DNA of 64,000 bases from Bog-756 sp963730685 (lineage in GTDB: Bacteria > Actinomycetota > Acidimicrobiia > Acidimicrobiales > RAAP-2), in the NCBI GenBank assembly GCA_963730685.1, contig CAVSSP010000003.1, positions 62,001 to 126,000 on the forward strand, read 5' to 3'. The first letter of the stretch is position 1. Every line of letters starts with the position of its first letter. The position numbers and the translations under genes are program-made. The notes under the pieces are model-generated. The model had not been told where the DNA came from. It did not search any database and worked only from the letters and a program-made list of their open reading frames with translations. Positions 47,548 to 56,722 of the stretch are shown in pieces.

Positions 47548-48351
47548 TCAGGCCCGGGGCACAAGCGCCAGCTGGCGCGACTGGGCGACCAGGCGGTCGG
47601 CGCTGTCCCACACCTCGCCGTCCTCCTCGAGGAACCCCCCCGTCACGAACCGGGTCGAGAACCGGCACCGCAACCAGCCCGGGGCCGGCCTGCCCCGCAC
47701 ATGGGCGGTCAGCTCGAGGGTCGGCACCCAGGCCACGGGGAGCTCGGTGTTGAAGATGGTCGGGGGGAAGGCGTCCACCGCGCACAGCAGACCCATCGTG
47801 TCGACCGGTTCGTCGGCGGCCAGGCGGAACCACCCGCGCAGGCGCGGGGTGCCCGTGACCCCGCCCCCGCCGGTGAACCCGGCGTCGTCGGGATGCAGCC
47901 TCAGGTCGACGTGGTTCATGAACGGGGGCGGGAAGGTGTCGGTGGCCACCAGCCGGACGCACTCCTCGGGCGGTGGGAGCTCCGGCGGCGAACCGCCCAC
48001 GAGCTCGAGGGCGTCGGACGGAACGAGCTCACCGAGGCTCCCCAGCACCGTCAACACGGGTCGCTCGGAGGTCAGCGCGGTCATGGTGGCGGTGGCGGTG
48101 GAGAACCGCTTGCCCTCCTTGACCACCGTCGTCTCCAGCCGGACCGGGCCGGGCTTGCCGGGGGAGAGATAGTGGGCGGTCACCGAGACGGGGTCGTGCC
48201 GGCCGGTCGCCCCCGACAGGGCCCGGGCTCCGATGGCCAGGAGGTACCCGCCGTTGGCGTTGCCGGCGATGTCCCAGCCCGCCTCGATCGTGCCCACCCA
48301 TCGGCCGGGGCCGTCGGGACCCACGGCGGTGGCGGCGGCGAACGTCTGCAC
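47548..48351 (-). CDS. Acyl-CoA thioesterase-like protein (TesB/4HBT_3 type)
   Basis: 267 residues, double hotdog. GWDIAGNANGGYLLAIGARAL opens the first domain, PVSVTAHYLSPGKPGPVRLETTVVKEGKRFSTATATM is typical, and the second domain carries FNTELPVAWVPTLELTAHVRG and RFVTGGFLEEDGEVWDS. Probably hydrolyses acyl-CoAs. GTG 48351 is chosen for the TAGGGT box seven bases upstream. Divergent from the amidohydrolase gene. Confidence 0.82.
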   Translation of the reverse strand: MQTFAAATAVGPDGPGRWVGTIEAGWDIAGNANGGYLLAIGARALSGATGRHDPVSVTAHYLSPGKPGPVRLETTVVKEGKRFSTATATMTALTSERPVLTVLGSLGELVPSDALELVGGSPPELPPPEECVRLVATDTFPPPFMNHVDLRLHPDDAGFTGGGGVTGTPRLRGWFRLAADEPVDTMGLLCAVDAFPPTIFNTELPVAWVPTLELTAHVRGRPAPGWLRCRFSTRFVTGGFLEEDGEVWDSADRLVAQSRQLALVPRA

Positions 48352-48358
48352 GGTCCCG

Positions 48359-48364
48359 ACCCTA
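48359..48364 (-). promoter_or_regulatory. Putative -10 box of leaderless thioesterase gene
   Basis: TAGGGT on the minus strand ends seven bases before GTG 48351. Confidence 0.5.
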
Positions 48365-48412
48365 GCGACGCGCCCCGGTCGCACCGACCGGGAAACGTCT
48401 GTGACGGGCTGG

Positions 48413-48418
48413 CATACT
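48413..48418 (+). promoter_or_regulatory. Putative -10 box of leaderless amidohydrolase gene
   Basis: CATACT (one mismatch to TANNNT) ends seven bases before GTG 48426. Confidence 0.4.
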
Positions 48419-48425
48419 CGTCGTC

Positions 48426-49637
48426 GTGGGGGACGCGGCAGTGGACATCATCACCCGCCCGGACACCCTGCTCCCCGACCCCGGGCCCCGGCCGGCGCGC
48501 TACACCGTGATCTCGGTCGACGACCATCTCGTCGAACCGCCGGACATGTTCGAAGGGCGCCTGCCGGGCCGGTTCGCCGACTTGGCCCCCACCGTGGTCG
48601 AGAACTCCAGAGGCCACCAGCTGTGGGAGTTCGACGGCAACCGCTACTCCCAGGTCGGGATGAACGCGGTGGCCGGGAGGCGCCCCGAGTGCGTGACGCT
48701 GGAGCCCACCCGCTTCGAGGACATGCGGCGCGGGTGCTGGGACATCGACGCCCGGATCCGCGACATGGACATCAACGGCGTGTGGGCGTCGCTCAACTTC
48801 CCCTCCCAGATCACCGGGTTCTGCGGACGGGTGTTCTCCTCGGCCCGGGATCCCGAACTGGGCCTGGCGGTCACCCGGGCGTGGAACGACTGGCTCTACG
48901 AGGCGTGGTGGCAGCCCTATCCGGACCGCATCATCCCGTGCGGGATCACCTTCCTCGCCGACCCCGAGCTCGGCGCCGAGGAGATCCGGCGGAACGCCGG
49001 CCGGGGGTTCCGGTCGGTGACCCTTCCCGAGCGTCCTCACCGCATCGGCCTGCCCAGCCTCTTCTCGGGATACTGGGAGCCGGTCATGGCGGCGTGCGAG
49101 GAGACCGACACCGTCATCTCCCTCCACGTCGGATCCTCGGGGATGCCCGACATGCCGACCGACGGCCCGCTGGTGGCGCTGGGCGCCACCCTGTTCGGCC
49201 AGATGTCCCTGACGGCGTGCGCCGAGTGGCTGTGGTCGGGTATCCCCGTCCGGTTCCCCGGCCTCAAGATCGCCATGAGCGAGGGCGGGATCGGGTGGGT
49301 GGCCATGCTGCTCGACCGCCTCGACAACATCGTGGAGCGCTCGGGATACGGGCGCGGGTTCGACGCGTCGGGCCTGCTGCCGGCCGAGGTCCTGGCGCGG
49401 AACTTCTGGTACTGCACCATCGACGACCCCTCCACCATCGCCACCCGCCACCGGATCGGGATCGACCACATCATGGTCGAGGTCGACTACCCCCACGGGG
49501 ACTCGACCTGGCCCGACACCCAGGCGGTCATCGAGCGGAGCTGGGGCCACCTGCCCGACGACGAGCTGGCCAAGCTGACCCACCGGAACGCCGCCGAGCT
49601 CTACCGCTGGCCACTTCCGGACCGTCGGTCGCCGTGA
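48426..49637 (+). CDS. Amidohydrolase-family metal enzyme (PF04909, COG2159)
   Basis: 403 residues. Metal-site elements: ISVDDHLVEPPDMF at the N-terminus, VISLHVGSSG in the middle, and VEVDYPHGDSTWPDT with the C-terminal Asp. COG2159 members include decarboxylases and hydrolases of ring-cleavage products. The stop overlaps the start of the class II aldolase (GTGA), a strong sign of joint function. Frame intact. Confidence 0.88.
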   Translation: MGDAAVDIITRPDTLLPDPGPRPARYTVISVDDHLVEPPDMFEGRLPGRFADLAPTVVENSRGHQLWEFDGNRYSQVGMNAVAGRRPECVTLEPTRFEDMRRGCWDIDARIRDMDINGVWASLNFPSQITGFCGRVFSSARDPELGLAVTRAWNDWLYEAWWQPYPDRIIPCGITFLADPELGAEEIRRNAGRGFRSVTLPERPHRIGLPSLFSGYWEPVMAACEETDTVISLHVGSSGMPDMPTDGPLVALGATLFGQMSLTACAEWLWSGIPVRFPGLKIAMSEGGIGWVAMLLDRLDNIVERSGYGRGFDASGLLPAEVLARNFWYCTIDDPSTIATRHRIGIDHIMVEVDYPHGDSTWPDTQAVIERSWGHLPDDELAKLTHRNAAELYRWPLPDRRSP

Positions 49638-50414
49638 CCGGCCCCGGCCTCGCCGCCACCCGGGACGCCCTGCTGCCCCGAGCTGTCCCCGCGCCAGGAG
49701 CTGGTGCTGCTGGCCCGCACCCTGTGGCACGAGGGCTACGACGACCACCTGGCCGGCCACATCACCTACCGGCAGCCCGACGGGACCCTGCTGTGCAACC
49801 CGTGGCTCCTGCTGTGGGAGGAGATCCGGCCCGCCGACGTGCTGGTGATCGACCTCGACGGGACGCCTGGTCGAGGGCGACTGGCCGGTCCCCGCCGGGC
49901 ATCCCGCTGCACCTCGAGCTCCACCGCCAGCGCCACGACGTGGCCGTCGCCGTGCACAGCCACCCCCGGTACGGCACCGTCTGGGCCGACCTGGGACGGG
50001 TCCCCGAGTGCTACGACCAGAGCTCGGCCCTGGGCGGGGGCTCGATCGTGGTCGTCGACGAGTACGCGGCCCGGTCGACGGGCGCGAGAACGCGGCCCGG
50101 GCGGTGGCGTCCATGGGACCCGGCCGACATCGCTCTGCTGGCCAACCACGGCGTCCTGGTGACCGCGGGCAGCATCCGCGCCGCCCACCAGCGGGCGGTG
50201 GCGCTCGAGTACCGGAGCCGGCGCGGCCTGGCAGGTCGAGGCGATCGGGCCCGGACGGCCCTTCCCCGACCCGGCCCGCTCCGTCTTCGAGCAGTCGGAC
50301 GGCGAGGGGTTCGCCGGCTACTTCGAGGCCATGGCCCGACGGGAGCTCCGACGGGACCCGACACTCCTCGCCGGGGACTCGACCCATGCGGCGGCGGTCC
50401 CGCTCCGACCCTGA
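49634..50414 (+). CDS. Class II aldolase/adducin-family protein (about six frameshifts)
   Basis: About 259 residues. Reconstructed: LVLLARTLWHEGYDDHLAGHITYR, CNPWLLLWEEIRPADVLVIDLDG, the metal-binding VAVAVHSHPRYGTVWADLG, and ADIALLANHGVLVTAGS with the third His. Enzymes of this fold are aldolases, epimerases or decarboxylases acting on oxo or hydroxy acids. Shifts near 49680, 49865, 49898, 50115 and 50228 are +1, and one near 50067 is -1. Coupled to the amidohydrolase. Confidence 0.8.
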
Positions 50415-50522
50415 GGGGGAGCAGTAAACCAGGGCACCCGGGCCAGTCCCGCTCGGACGTGACGGGCCGGGGCGCCCCGAGCGCGCCGGCGGCACCGGCG
50501 CCTCCACCGGCTCCCGCAGCAC

Positions 50523-50552
50523 GGAGGCCCGCCCCTCGCGGGGCGGGCCTCC
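50523..50552. terminator. Hairpin terminator between convergent genes
   Basis: A perfect 13-bp stem (arm GGAGGCCCGCCCC) with TCGC loop; no T-tract. It separates the aldolase from the secreted protein gene on the other strand. Confidence 0.8.
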
Positions 50553-50580
50553 TCTGCGTCAACGGTGAAGCGGGCTACGG

Positions 50581-51411
50581 CTATTTGGCCGACAGTGCCT
50601 TGAGCGCCGTGACGGTTCCGTTCGCCGCCAGGCAGACGGCACCCTTGGCCGCGCCGGGAAGCTTGAGGCCGTCACCGCTGTCCTTGGTGACCGTGGCCGT
50701 GAAGTTCTCGGCGGTGGGATTGGAGGTTGCGCCCTTCACGTAGCCGGGGCACGCCTTGGCCGATGTGGCGACGAGCGACGGAGCGCCGATCGTGGTGCTC
50801 CCACCCGAAACCCAGTTGATGGTTCCACCGGTGGCCAGGGTCAGGGCCGACAACGGCATCGACATCCCGCCCGTGTTGCCACCGGTGCATCCGCCGACGG
50901 TGATGTTACCGGTAGCGCTCCCGGAGATGGCGGTGCACTTGAGGGCGCTGTACGCCCACGAGAAGGTGATGGCCTTCAACATCGTGATGTTGCCGTTGGT
51001 CGCCAGGCACACCGACCCTTTCACCGCACCCGGGATCAGCATGCCATCGCCGTTGTCATTGGTCACCACGGCCGTGAACGCCTCGGCGGTGGGGTTGGAG
51101 GTGGCATTCTTGACGTAGCCCGGGCACGTCTTGCCGACCGAGGAGGTCAGCGTCGGAGCACCGATCGTGGTGCTCCCACCGGACAGCCAGGTGACGGTGC
51201 CACCGGTGGCCAGGGTCAGGGCCGACACCGGGTGGGCGCCCCCTCCCGTATTGGGCCCGCTGCAGCCACCGAGCGTGATGGTCCCCGTGGCCGTTCCCGA
51301 GATGGTGGTGCACGAGATCTTCCCGGCGGCTCCGGCCGTGCCGGCAAATCCGAGCGTGAGGCCCGCAATCGGAATGAGCATGGCCACTGCGGTAAGCAGA
51401 ATTCGTCGCAT
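50581..51411 (-). CDS. Secreted protein of two tandem beta-type domains
   Basis: 276 residues. Signal peptide with AGTAGAAG cleavage region, then two copies of a domain of about 115-120 residues sharing CTTISGTATGTITLGGC / CTAISGSATGNITVGGC, SALTLATGG, SGGSTTIGAP, KTCPGYVKNATSNPTAE / KACPGYVKGATSNPTAE and VCLATNG / VCLAANG. Each copy has four cysteines, likely two disulfides. Rich in Gly, Thr and Ser. No named family recognised; probably an extracellular or surface protein. AAAGGGAAAG precedes ATG 51411. Confidence 0.8.
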   Translation of the reverse strand: MRRILLTAVAMLIPIAGLTLGFAGTAGAAGKISCTTISGTATGTITLGGCSGPNTGGGAHPVSALTLATGGTVTWLSGGSTTIGAPTLTSSVGKTCPGYVKNATSNPTAEAFTAVVTNDNGDGMLIPGAVKGSVCLATNGNITMLKAITFSWAYSALKCTAISGSATGNITVGGCTGGNTGGMSMPLSALTLATGGTINWVSGGSTTIGAPSLVATSAKACPGYVKGATSNPTAENFTATVTKDSGDGLKLPGAAKGAVCLAANGTVTALKALSAK

Positions 51412-51606
51412 CGCTTTCCCTTTCGTTTGTTCTGGGAACAGTCCGAATGGGCTTTCCCCCCCTGGCGCCACCACCGTATACGACCGAACCAACGTTTGCT
51501 CGTCAACGTGCCGAGCCGCCCACCCCGCCCGACGGTGTGTGAGACTCGCAGACAGCCGGACGGGGGTCGTGGCCGCGTTCGCCGAGTTCGAAAGGGGGAA
51601 GGGACG

Positions 51607-52674
51607 ATGCGCGCGGCGACCACCCGTGGAGGCGAGCTCGTCGTCGTCGAGGTCGACGACCCGACGCCGGGTCCGGGCCACGTCCTGGTCCGTTCCCTCG
51701 CCACCGGGATCTGCGGCTCCGATCTCCACGCCCTGGCCGACTTCACCCGGTTCACCGAGCTGATGGGCAGCGTGGGCGCGCCGACGCTCGACCCGTCGCT
51801 CGACACCGTCTTCGGACACGAGTTCTGCGCCGAGGTCGTCGAGTACGGGCCCGACACGTCCGGGACACTGCCGCCGGGCTCGCGGGTGTGCTCGGTCCCC
51901 GTCATCCTCGGGCCGGGCGGGCTGGAGCAGATCGGCTACTCCAATGCCTTCCCCGGGGCGCTGGCCGAGTACCTGGTCCTCCAAGAGATGCTGCTGGTCC
52001 CCGTCCCGGACCCGCTCGGCACCGAGCTGGCGGCGCTCACCGAGCCCATGGCCGTCGGGGAGCACGCCGTCGGTCTCTCCGGACTCGAGGCCGGGCAGCC
52101 GTGCCTGGTGGTCGGCTGCGGCCCGGTCGGGCTGGCGGTCATCGCCGCCCTGAAGGGCCGGGGGCACGGGCCGGTGCTGGCCTCGGACTTCTCACCGGTA
52201 CGCCGGAAGCTGGCCGAGGCGTTCGGTGCCGACGAGGTGATCGATCCGGCCGAGGTCTCCCCGCACGACCGCTGGTCGGACTTCGGGGTGCCCACCACCA
52301 TCATGGAACGGGCCATCGCCTCCATGACCGGGTCCGAGCCCACCACGCCCGTCATCTTCGAGGCCGTGGGCGTCCCCGGCATGCTGCAGGCCCTGATCAC
52401 GGCGGCCCCACCCCGGAGCCGGATCGTGGTGGTGGGCGTGTGCATGCACACCGACACCGTCGAGCCCTTCGTGGCGGTGACCAAGGAGATCGAGCTCCGG
52501 TTCTCGTTCGGATACAGCCCGGTCGAGTTCGCCGCCACCCTGGACCGCCTGGCCGGAGGGATGCCCGGTGCCGACCGGCTGGTCACCTCGACGGTCGACC
52601 TGGCCCACACCCCCGAAGCCTTCGACACCCTGCGCACGCCGGGTGGACACGGCAAGATCCTTGTCCACCCGTAA
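51607..52674 (+). CDS. Zinc-type alcohol dehydrogenase without structural zinc loop
   Basis: 355 residues. Catalytic zinc ligands: Cys36 (GICGSDLH), His71-Glu72 (FGHEF) and Glu in ALTEPMAVGEHAV. Nucleotide fold LVVGCGPVGLAVIAAL. The region where the four structural-zinc cysteines should be (GSRVCSVPVILGPGG) has one Cys only. Oxidises an unknown alcohol with NAD(P). It lies 19 bases before the flavin monooxygenase gene, so they likely act in one pathway. Confidence 0.88.
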   Translation: MRAATTRGGELVVVEVDDPTPGPGHVLVRSLATGICGSDLHALADFTRFTELMGSVGAPTLDPSLDTVFGHEFCAEVVEYGPDTSGTLPPGSRVCSVPVILGPGGLEQIGYSNAFPGALAEYLVLQEMLLVPVPDPLGTELAALTEPMAVGEHAVGLSGLEAGQPCLVVGCGPVGLAVIAALKGRGHGPVLASDFSPVRRKLAEAFGADEVIDPAEVSPHDRWSDFGVPTTIMERAIASMTGSEPTTPVIFEAVGVPGMLQALITAAPPRSRIVVVGVCMHTDTVEPFVAVTKEIELRFSFGYSPVEFAATLDRLAGGMPGADRLVTSTVDLAHTPEAFDTLRTPGGHGKILVHP

Positions 52675-52693
52675 CGAGAGGACGACCCAACCC

Positions 52694-53884
52694 ATGACGA
52701 CCCTGGACGCCCCCGACCATCTGAAGTTCGGGATCTTCCTCGCCCCGTTCCACCCCGTCGGACAGAGTCCGGCCCTGGCGTTGGAGCGGGACATGCAGTT
52801 GATCGAACACCTCGACACGCTGGGCTTCGACGAGGCGTGGATCGGCGAGCACCACTCGGCCGGCTACGAGATCATCGCCTCGCCCGAGGTGTTCATCGCC
52901 GCGGTGGCCCAGCGCACGCGGCGCATCCGCCTCGGCACCGGGGTGTCGTCCCTGCCCTACCACCACCCCTTCATGCTGGCCGACCGCCTCGTGCTCCTCG
53001 ACCACCTGACCGGCGGACGCCTCATGATCGGCGTCGGACCGGGTGCCCTCCCCTCTGACGCGTTCATGATGGGCATCGACCCCGCCAAGCAGCGCGACAT
53101 GATGGAGGAGTCGCTCGAGGCCATCCTCTTGCTGCTGGCCGGGGAGGCGCCCGTGTCCATGGAGACGGAGTGGTTCACGCTGGTCGACGCCCGTCTGCAA
53201 CTCCGGCCCCTGCAGCGGCCGTATCCCGAGGTGGCGGTGGCCGCCCAGGTCTCACCGGCCGGGCCCCGGGCTGCCGGTCGCCTCGGTTGCAGCCTCTTGT
53301 CGATCGGGGCCACGTCGGCGGGCGGGTTCGATGTGCTGGGGGCCCACTGGGACGTGATGGAGGAGCGGGCCGCCGAATTCGGCACCACCATCGACCGGAG
53401 CAGGTGGCGGCTCGTCGGTCCCATGCACATCGCCGACACCAAGGAGCAGGCCATCGAGGACGTCGGGTTCGGGTTGGCCGAGTGGGTCGACTACTTCCAG
53501 CGGGTGGCGGCGCTGCCGCTGGCCCCGGACACCACCAACCACGAGACGCTGGTCGACGCGCTCAACGCCTCGGGCTTCGCCGTCATCGGGACGGTGGAGG
53601 ACGCCGTCAATCAGATCGAACGGCTCCGCACCCAGTCCAAGGGCTTCGGCACCTTCCTGCTGATGGGCCACGAGTGGGCCGACACGGCCGCCACCCGGCG
53701 CTCGTACGAGCTGATCGCCCGCTACGTGGCTCCGGCCTTCCAGGGAACGGCCCGGACCCTCACGGCCAGCCGGAACTGGGCCGCCGAAAACCGACCCGAG
53801 TTCATCAGTGCCGCCGGCGCCGCCGTCATGTCCGCCATCGGCAAGCACCAGGACGAGAAGCAGGCCAGGACCACCGCCGGCTGA
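52694..53884 (+). CDS. LLM-class flavin-dependent monooxygenase
   Basis: 396 residues, bacterial luciferase-like TIM barrel. FGIFLAPFHPVGQSPALALERDMQLIEHLDTLGFDEAWIGEHHS is close to the limonene monooxygenase type; RIRLGTGVSSLPYHHPFMLADR and GRLMIGVGPGALPSDA follow. Probably oxygenates a terpenoid or cyclic substrate with FMNH2 or F420H2. ATG 52694 is the canonical start; a weak GAGAGGA lies upstream. Overlap with other frames is only shadow. Confidence 0.9.
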   Translation: MTTLDAPDHLKFGIFLAPFHPVGQSPALALERDMQLIEHLDTLGFDEAWIGEHHSAGYEIIASPEVFIAAVAQRTRRIRLGTGVSSLPYHHPFMLADRLVLLDHLTGGRLMIGVGPGALPSDAFMMGIDPAKQRDMMEESLEAILLLLAGEAPVSMETEWFTLVDARLQLRPLQRPYPEVAVAAQVSPAGPRAAGRLGCSLLSIGATSAGGFDVLGAHWDVMEERAAEFGTTIDRSRWRLVGPMHIADTKEQAIEDVGFGLAEWVDYFQRVAALPLAPDTTNHETLVDALNASGFAVIGTVEDAVNQIERLRTQSKGFGTFLLMGHEWADTAATRRSYELIARYVAPAFQGTARTLTASRNWAAENRPEFISAAGAAVMSAIGKHQDEKQARTTAG

Positions 53885-53903
53885 GACCGCTCCGGCGCTG
53901 TGG

Positions 53904-55058
53904 TCACCGGGCCGTGGCGCCGGCCCATCCGGGGCCGCGGACCACATGGGACAAGCGCTCGATCCATCCCCCGGACCGGGACACGTCGCCGAGCATGTCC
54001 CGGTACTCGTGGCTGGCGATCCTCAACGGGTCGAAGGTGCCGATGTTCTTCGTGATCCCGTAGACCACCGGGCGGTCCTCGGGTTCGAAGGTGCCGAACA
54101 GACGGTCCCAGATGATCAGGATGCTGCCGTGGTTGCGGTCGAGGTACTGACGGTTGGACCCGTGGTGGACCCGATGGTGGGAGGGGCTGTTGAGCACCGC
54201 CTCGGGGGGCCCGAGCCGGCCGATCGCTTCGGTGTGGATCCAGAACTGGTAGAGCAGGTTGACCCCTCTCGCCGTCGCCACCAGGGCCGGGGAGATGCCC
54301 ATCAGGCAGAGGGCGCCGTAGGGCACCGACACGCTGATCCCGTCCGCCACCGGCTGACGGAGCGCGGTCGAGAGGTTGTAGTGCTCACTCGAGTGGTGGA
54401 CCACGTGGACCGCCCACAGGTACCGGCACTCGTGCATGAACCGGTGGTTCCAGTAGTAGATGAAGTCCCACCCGACGATGGCCAGGGCCAGCGCCAGCGG
54501 CCCCGAGCCCAGGTCGGCGACGAGGCGTCGTCGCCACAGGCGCTCGGGCGCCGTCAGCGAAGCCCAGGCGGTGGCGACGGCCACCCCACCCAACGCCACG
54601 GTGGCCACGCCACCCAACGAGGCGATCCGGTCAGCTGTCGCCGGTGGCGGCCCGGCCGCTTCGTGGCCCTCCACCACCGTCCCCTCCGTGCCGGCCGACG
54701 GCGCCCGGCGCCCCACCCGCGACACCTGGCGACGGGCTCGCCGGTTGACCAGGTCGGCGGCCGTGGTGACCGCGGCCGCACCGAGCACCGCACCCACCAG
54801 CACCTTGCCCAGTCGCCCCCGCCCCGGGGTGAGCGGCCCGAGGAGCCGGGGAACCACCAATGGAGCCACCAGGCTGCCCGCGCCCATGGCCAAGCTGGCC
54901 ACCGTGTCCCGTCGTTCGTAGCGGGCGGCCTCGAGCCCCGGCCGGCGCCCGTCCCTCCGGAGCCACAGGTACTCGACGGCCATGCTCCCGAAGTAGAACG
55001 GCACGGCCAGGACGGTGAGGTCCTTCGTACCGGTGCGTGAGGGACCCATGGCATGCAT
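53904..55058 (-). CDS. Sterol desaturase/fatty acid hydroxylase-family protein
   Basis: 384 residues. Di-iron histidine clusters: HRFMH, HVVHHSSEHYN and HRVHHGSN, in a membrane protein with several hydrophobic segments. The N-terminal 200 residues are longer than usual, with an Arg-rich loop between hydrophobic stretches. Hydroxylates or desaturates a lipid. The start is uncertain: ATG 55058 or ATG 55049; CACAAT lies seven bases before the latter. Confidence 0.88.
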   Translation of the reverse strand: MHAMGPSRTGTKDLTVLAVPFYFGSMAVEYLWLRRDGRRPGLEAARYERRDTVASLAMGAGSLVAPLVVPRLLGPLTPGRGRLGKVLVGAVLGAAAVTTAADLVNRRARRQVSRVGRRAPSAGTEGTVVEGHEAAGPPPATADRIASLGGVATVALGGVAVATAWASLTAPERLWRRRLVADLGSGPLALALAIVGWDFIYYWNHRFMHECRYLWAVHVVHHSSEHYNLSTALRQPVADGISVSVPYGALCLMGISPALVATARGVNLLYQFWIHTEAIGRLGPPEAVLNSPSHHRVHHGSNRQYLDRNHGSILIIWDRLFGTFEPEDRPVVYGITKNIGTFDPLRIASHEYRDMLGDVSRSGGWIERLSHVVRGPGWAGATAR

Positions 55059-55134
55059 TGTGTCCCTTCCGTCCCCCGCCGTCGACAGCGCCCGGCCGGA
55101 TGACGCCGGCGCCATCCCGCCGGTCATGGCGCGC

Positions 55135-55485
55135 CTAGGTGGCCAGGTCGAACCACACCGTCTTGCCCGGCCTGTTGTCGGCCGTCCCCCACTGGTCGGA
55201 CAGCCGATCCAGGATCAGCAGGCCGCGCCCCCGGACATCCGACGCACCCGGCGACAACAGCACGGGCATGAGGCCGCTGTGGTCGGTGACGGCGATGCGG
55301 AGGGTCCCGTCGGCGTCACTGACCATGACGTCGAAGGCGGTGTGCCCGTGCACGATGGCGTTGGTGGCCAGCTCGCTCGTGAGGAGCTCCGCCGTGTCGA
55401 CCGTGTCCCCGGGGAAGTATTCGAGGGCAGCGCGGACGAACTGGCGGGCCCGGGAGACGCTCTCGATGGCCATGGGGAATCTCAT
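55135..55485 (-). CDS. RsbW/anti-sigma-factor-like ATPase
   Basis: 116 residues. Single HATPase_c_2 domain: N-box ELLTSELATNAIVHGH, VTDHSG and GRGLLILDRLSDQWG. Such small GHKL kinases in actinobacteria bind and inhibit sigma factors or phosphorylate antagonists. ATG 55485 is chosen (AGAGGTG about 10 bases upstream); TTG 55497 is possible. No sigma factor or antagonist gene is adjacent. Confidence 0.85.
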   Translation of the reverse strand: MRFPMAIESVSRARQFVRAALEYFPGDTVDTAELLTSELATNAIVHGHTAFDVMVSDADGTLRIAVTDHSGLMPVLLSPGASDVRGRGLLILDRLSDQWGTADNRPGKTVWFDLAT

Positions 55486-55642
55486 CGTTGCCAACACCTC
55501 TTGAAGCCCCGTTTTCTTGCTCCGTGGGGGTGGCGAGCAACTGGTGCCTTCGTGACTGCGACCCCGCGTCAGGCCGTACCCCGGCAGCCGGTCGGCAAAC
55601 TATGCGTTCACCCGCCGCCAACGGACGCGTGAGGGCCGACCG

Positions 55643-56695
55643 TCAGCCCAGGTACGGCCCGGCCACGCTCTGGTAGAGGGCGGGGTCGACGGTCTTGGGT
55701 GTGCCCGTCGCCTCGCTGAGCGGGATCCGGGTGATCCGGCCGGCGTTGAGGGCCACCATCGACCCGAATGCCCCCTCGTGCACGGCCGCCAGCGCCTCGG
55801 CCCCGAACCGGGTGGCCAGTACCCGATCGAACGCGGTGGGGGTCCCGCCTCGCTGGATGTGCCCGAGCACCGTGGCCCTGCACTCGAATCCGGTGCGCTT
55901 CTCGATCTCCGTGGCCAGGAACGCGCCGATGCCGCCCAGCCGGGCGTGGCCGAACTGATCGGTGGCGCCCGGGCCCGTGGCCGGCGCGCCGGCAGGGGGG
56001 ACCTCGACGGGCTGTGCCCCTTCGGCCACGACGACGGTGGAGAAGTAGCGCCCTCCCCGGTGACGGCCGCTGAGACGGTCGCACACGGCCTCCACCGAGA
56101 ACGGCACCTCGGGGATGAGGATCTCCGCCGCGCCGCCGGCCATGCCGGCGTGGACGGCGATGTGACCGACGTTGCGCCCCATCACCTCACACACCATGAC
56201 GCGGTGATGGGACTCGGCCGTCGTCTGCAGCCGGTCGATGGCCTCGGTGGCGATCTGCACGGCGGTGTCGAACCCGAAGGTCACCTCGGTGCCCGACAGG
56301 TCGTTGTCGATCGTCTTCGGAACACCCACCACGGGAAGGCCCCGCCGGTGCAGCCTGTCGGCAGCCCCCAGCGTGTCGTCGCCCCCGATGGCCACCACGG
56401 CGTCCACTCCGAGCGATGCCACCGCGGCCAGCACCCGGTCCGGGCCGTCGGGATCGGCGAAGGGATTGGTGCGTGACGTCCCGAGGATGGTGCCGCCCTG
56501 GGCCAGGATCCCGCGGCACCGTTCGACCTCCAGGTCGACAGCCCGGCCTTCGACCGCCCCCTTCCAGCCGTCGAGGAAGCCGACCGACGTGTCTCCGTGG
56601 ACCACCGAGCCGGCCACGACGACGGCCCGGATCACCGCATTCAGCCCCGGGCAGTCACCCCCACCTGTGAGTACTCCGATCCGCACCCTGCCCAT
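55643..56695 (-). CDS. pfp: 6-phosphofructokinase, pyrophosphate-type residues
   Basis: 350 residues. GVLTGGGDCPGLNAVIRAVV, TILGTSRTNPF, GGDDTLGAA (104-112), VPKTIDNDLSGTEVTFGFDTA and QRGGTPTAFDR. Asp107 and Lys127 stand where ATP enzymes have Gly (E. coli 104 and 124); both mark PPi-dependent enzymes such as that of Amycolatopsis methanolica. So it likely works reversibly with pyrophosphate. ATG 56695; a TTG one codon upstream is less likely. Frame intact. Confidence 0.9.
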   Translation of the reverse strand: MGRVRIGVLTGGGDCPGLNAVIRAVVVAGSVVHGDTSVGFLDGWKGAVEGRAVDLEVERCRGILAQGGTILGTSRTNPFADPDGPDRVLAAVASLGVDAVVAIGGDDTLGAADRLHRRGLPVVGVPKTIDNDLSGTEVTFGFDTAVQIATEAIDRLQTTAESHHRVMVCEVMGRNVGHIAVHAGMAGGAAEILIPEVPFSVEAVCDRLSGRHRGGRYFSTVVVAEGAQPVEVPPAGAPATGPGATDQFGHARLGGIGAFLATEIEKRTGFECRATVLGHIQRGGTPTAFDRVLATRFGAEALAAVHEGAFGSMVALNAGRITRIPLSEATGTPKTVDPALYQSVAGPYLG

Positions 56696-56722
56696 CAAAG
56701 CACGGACGCCCCGACGGGTCGA

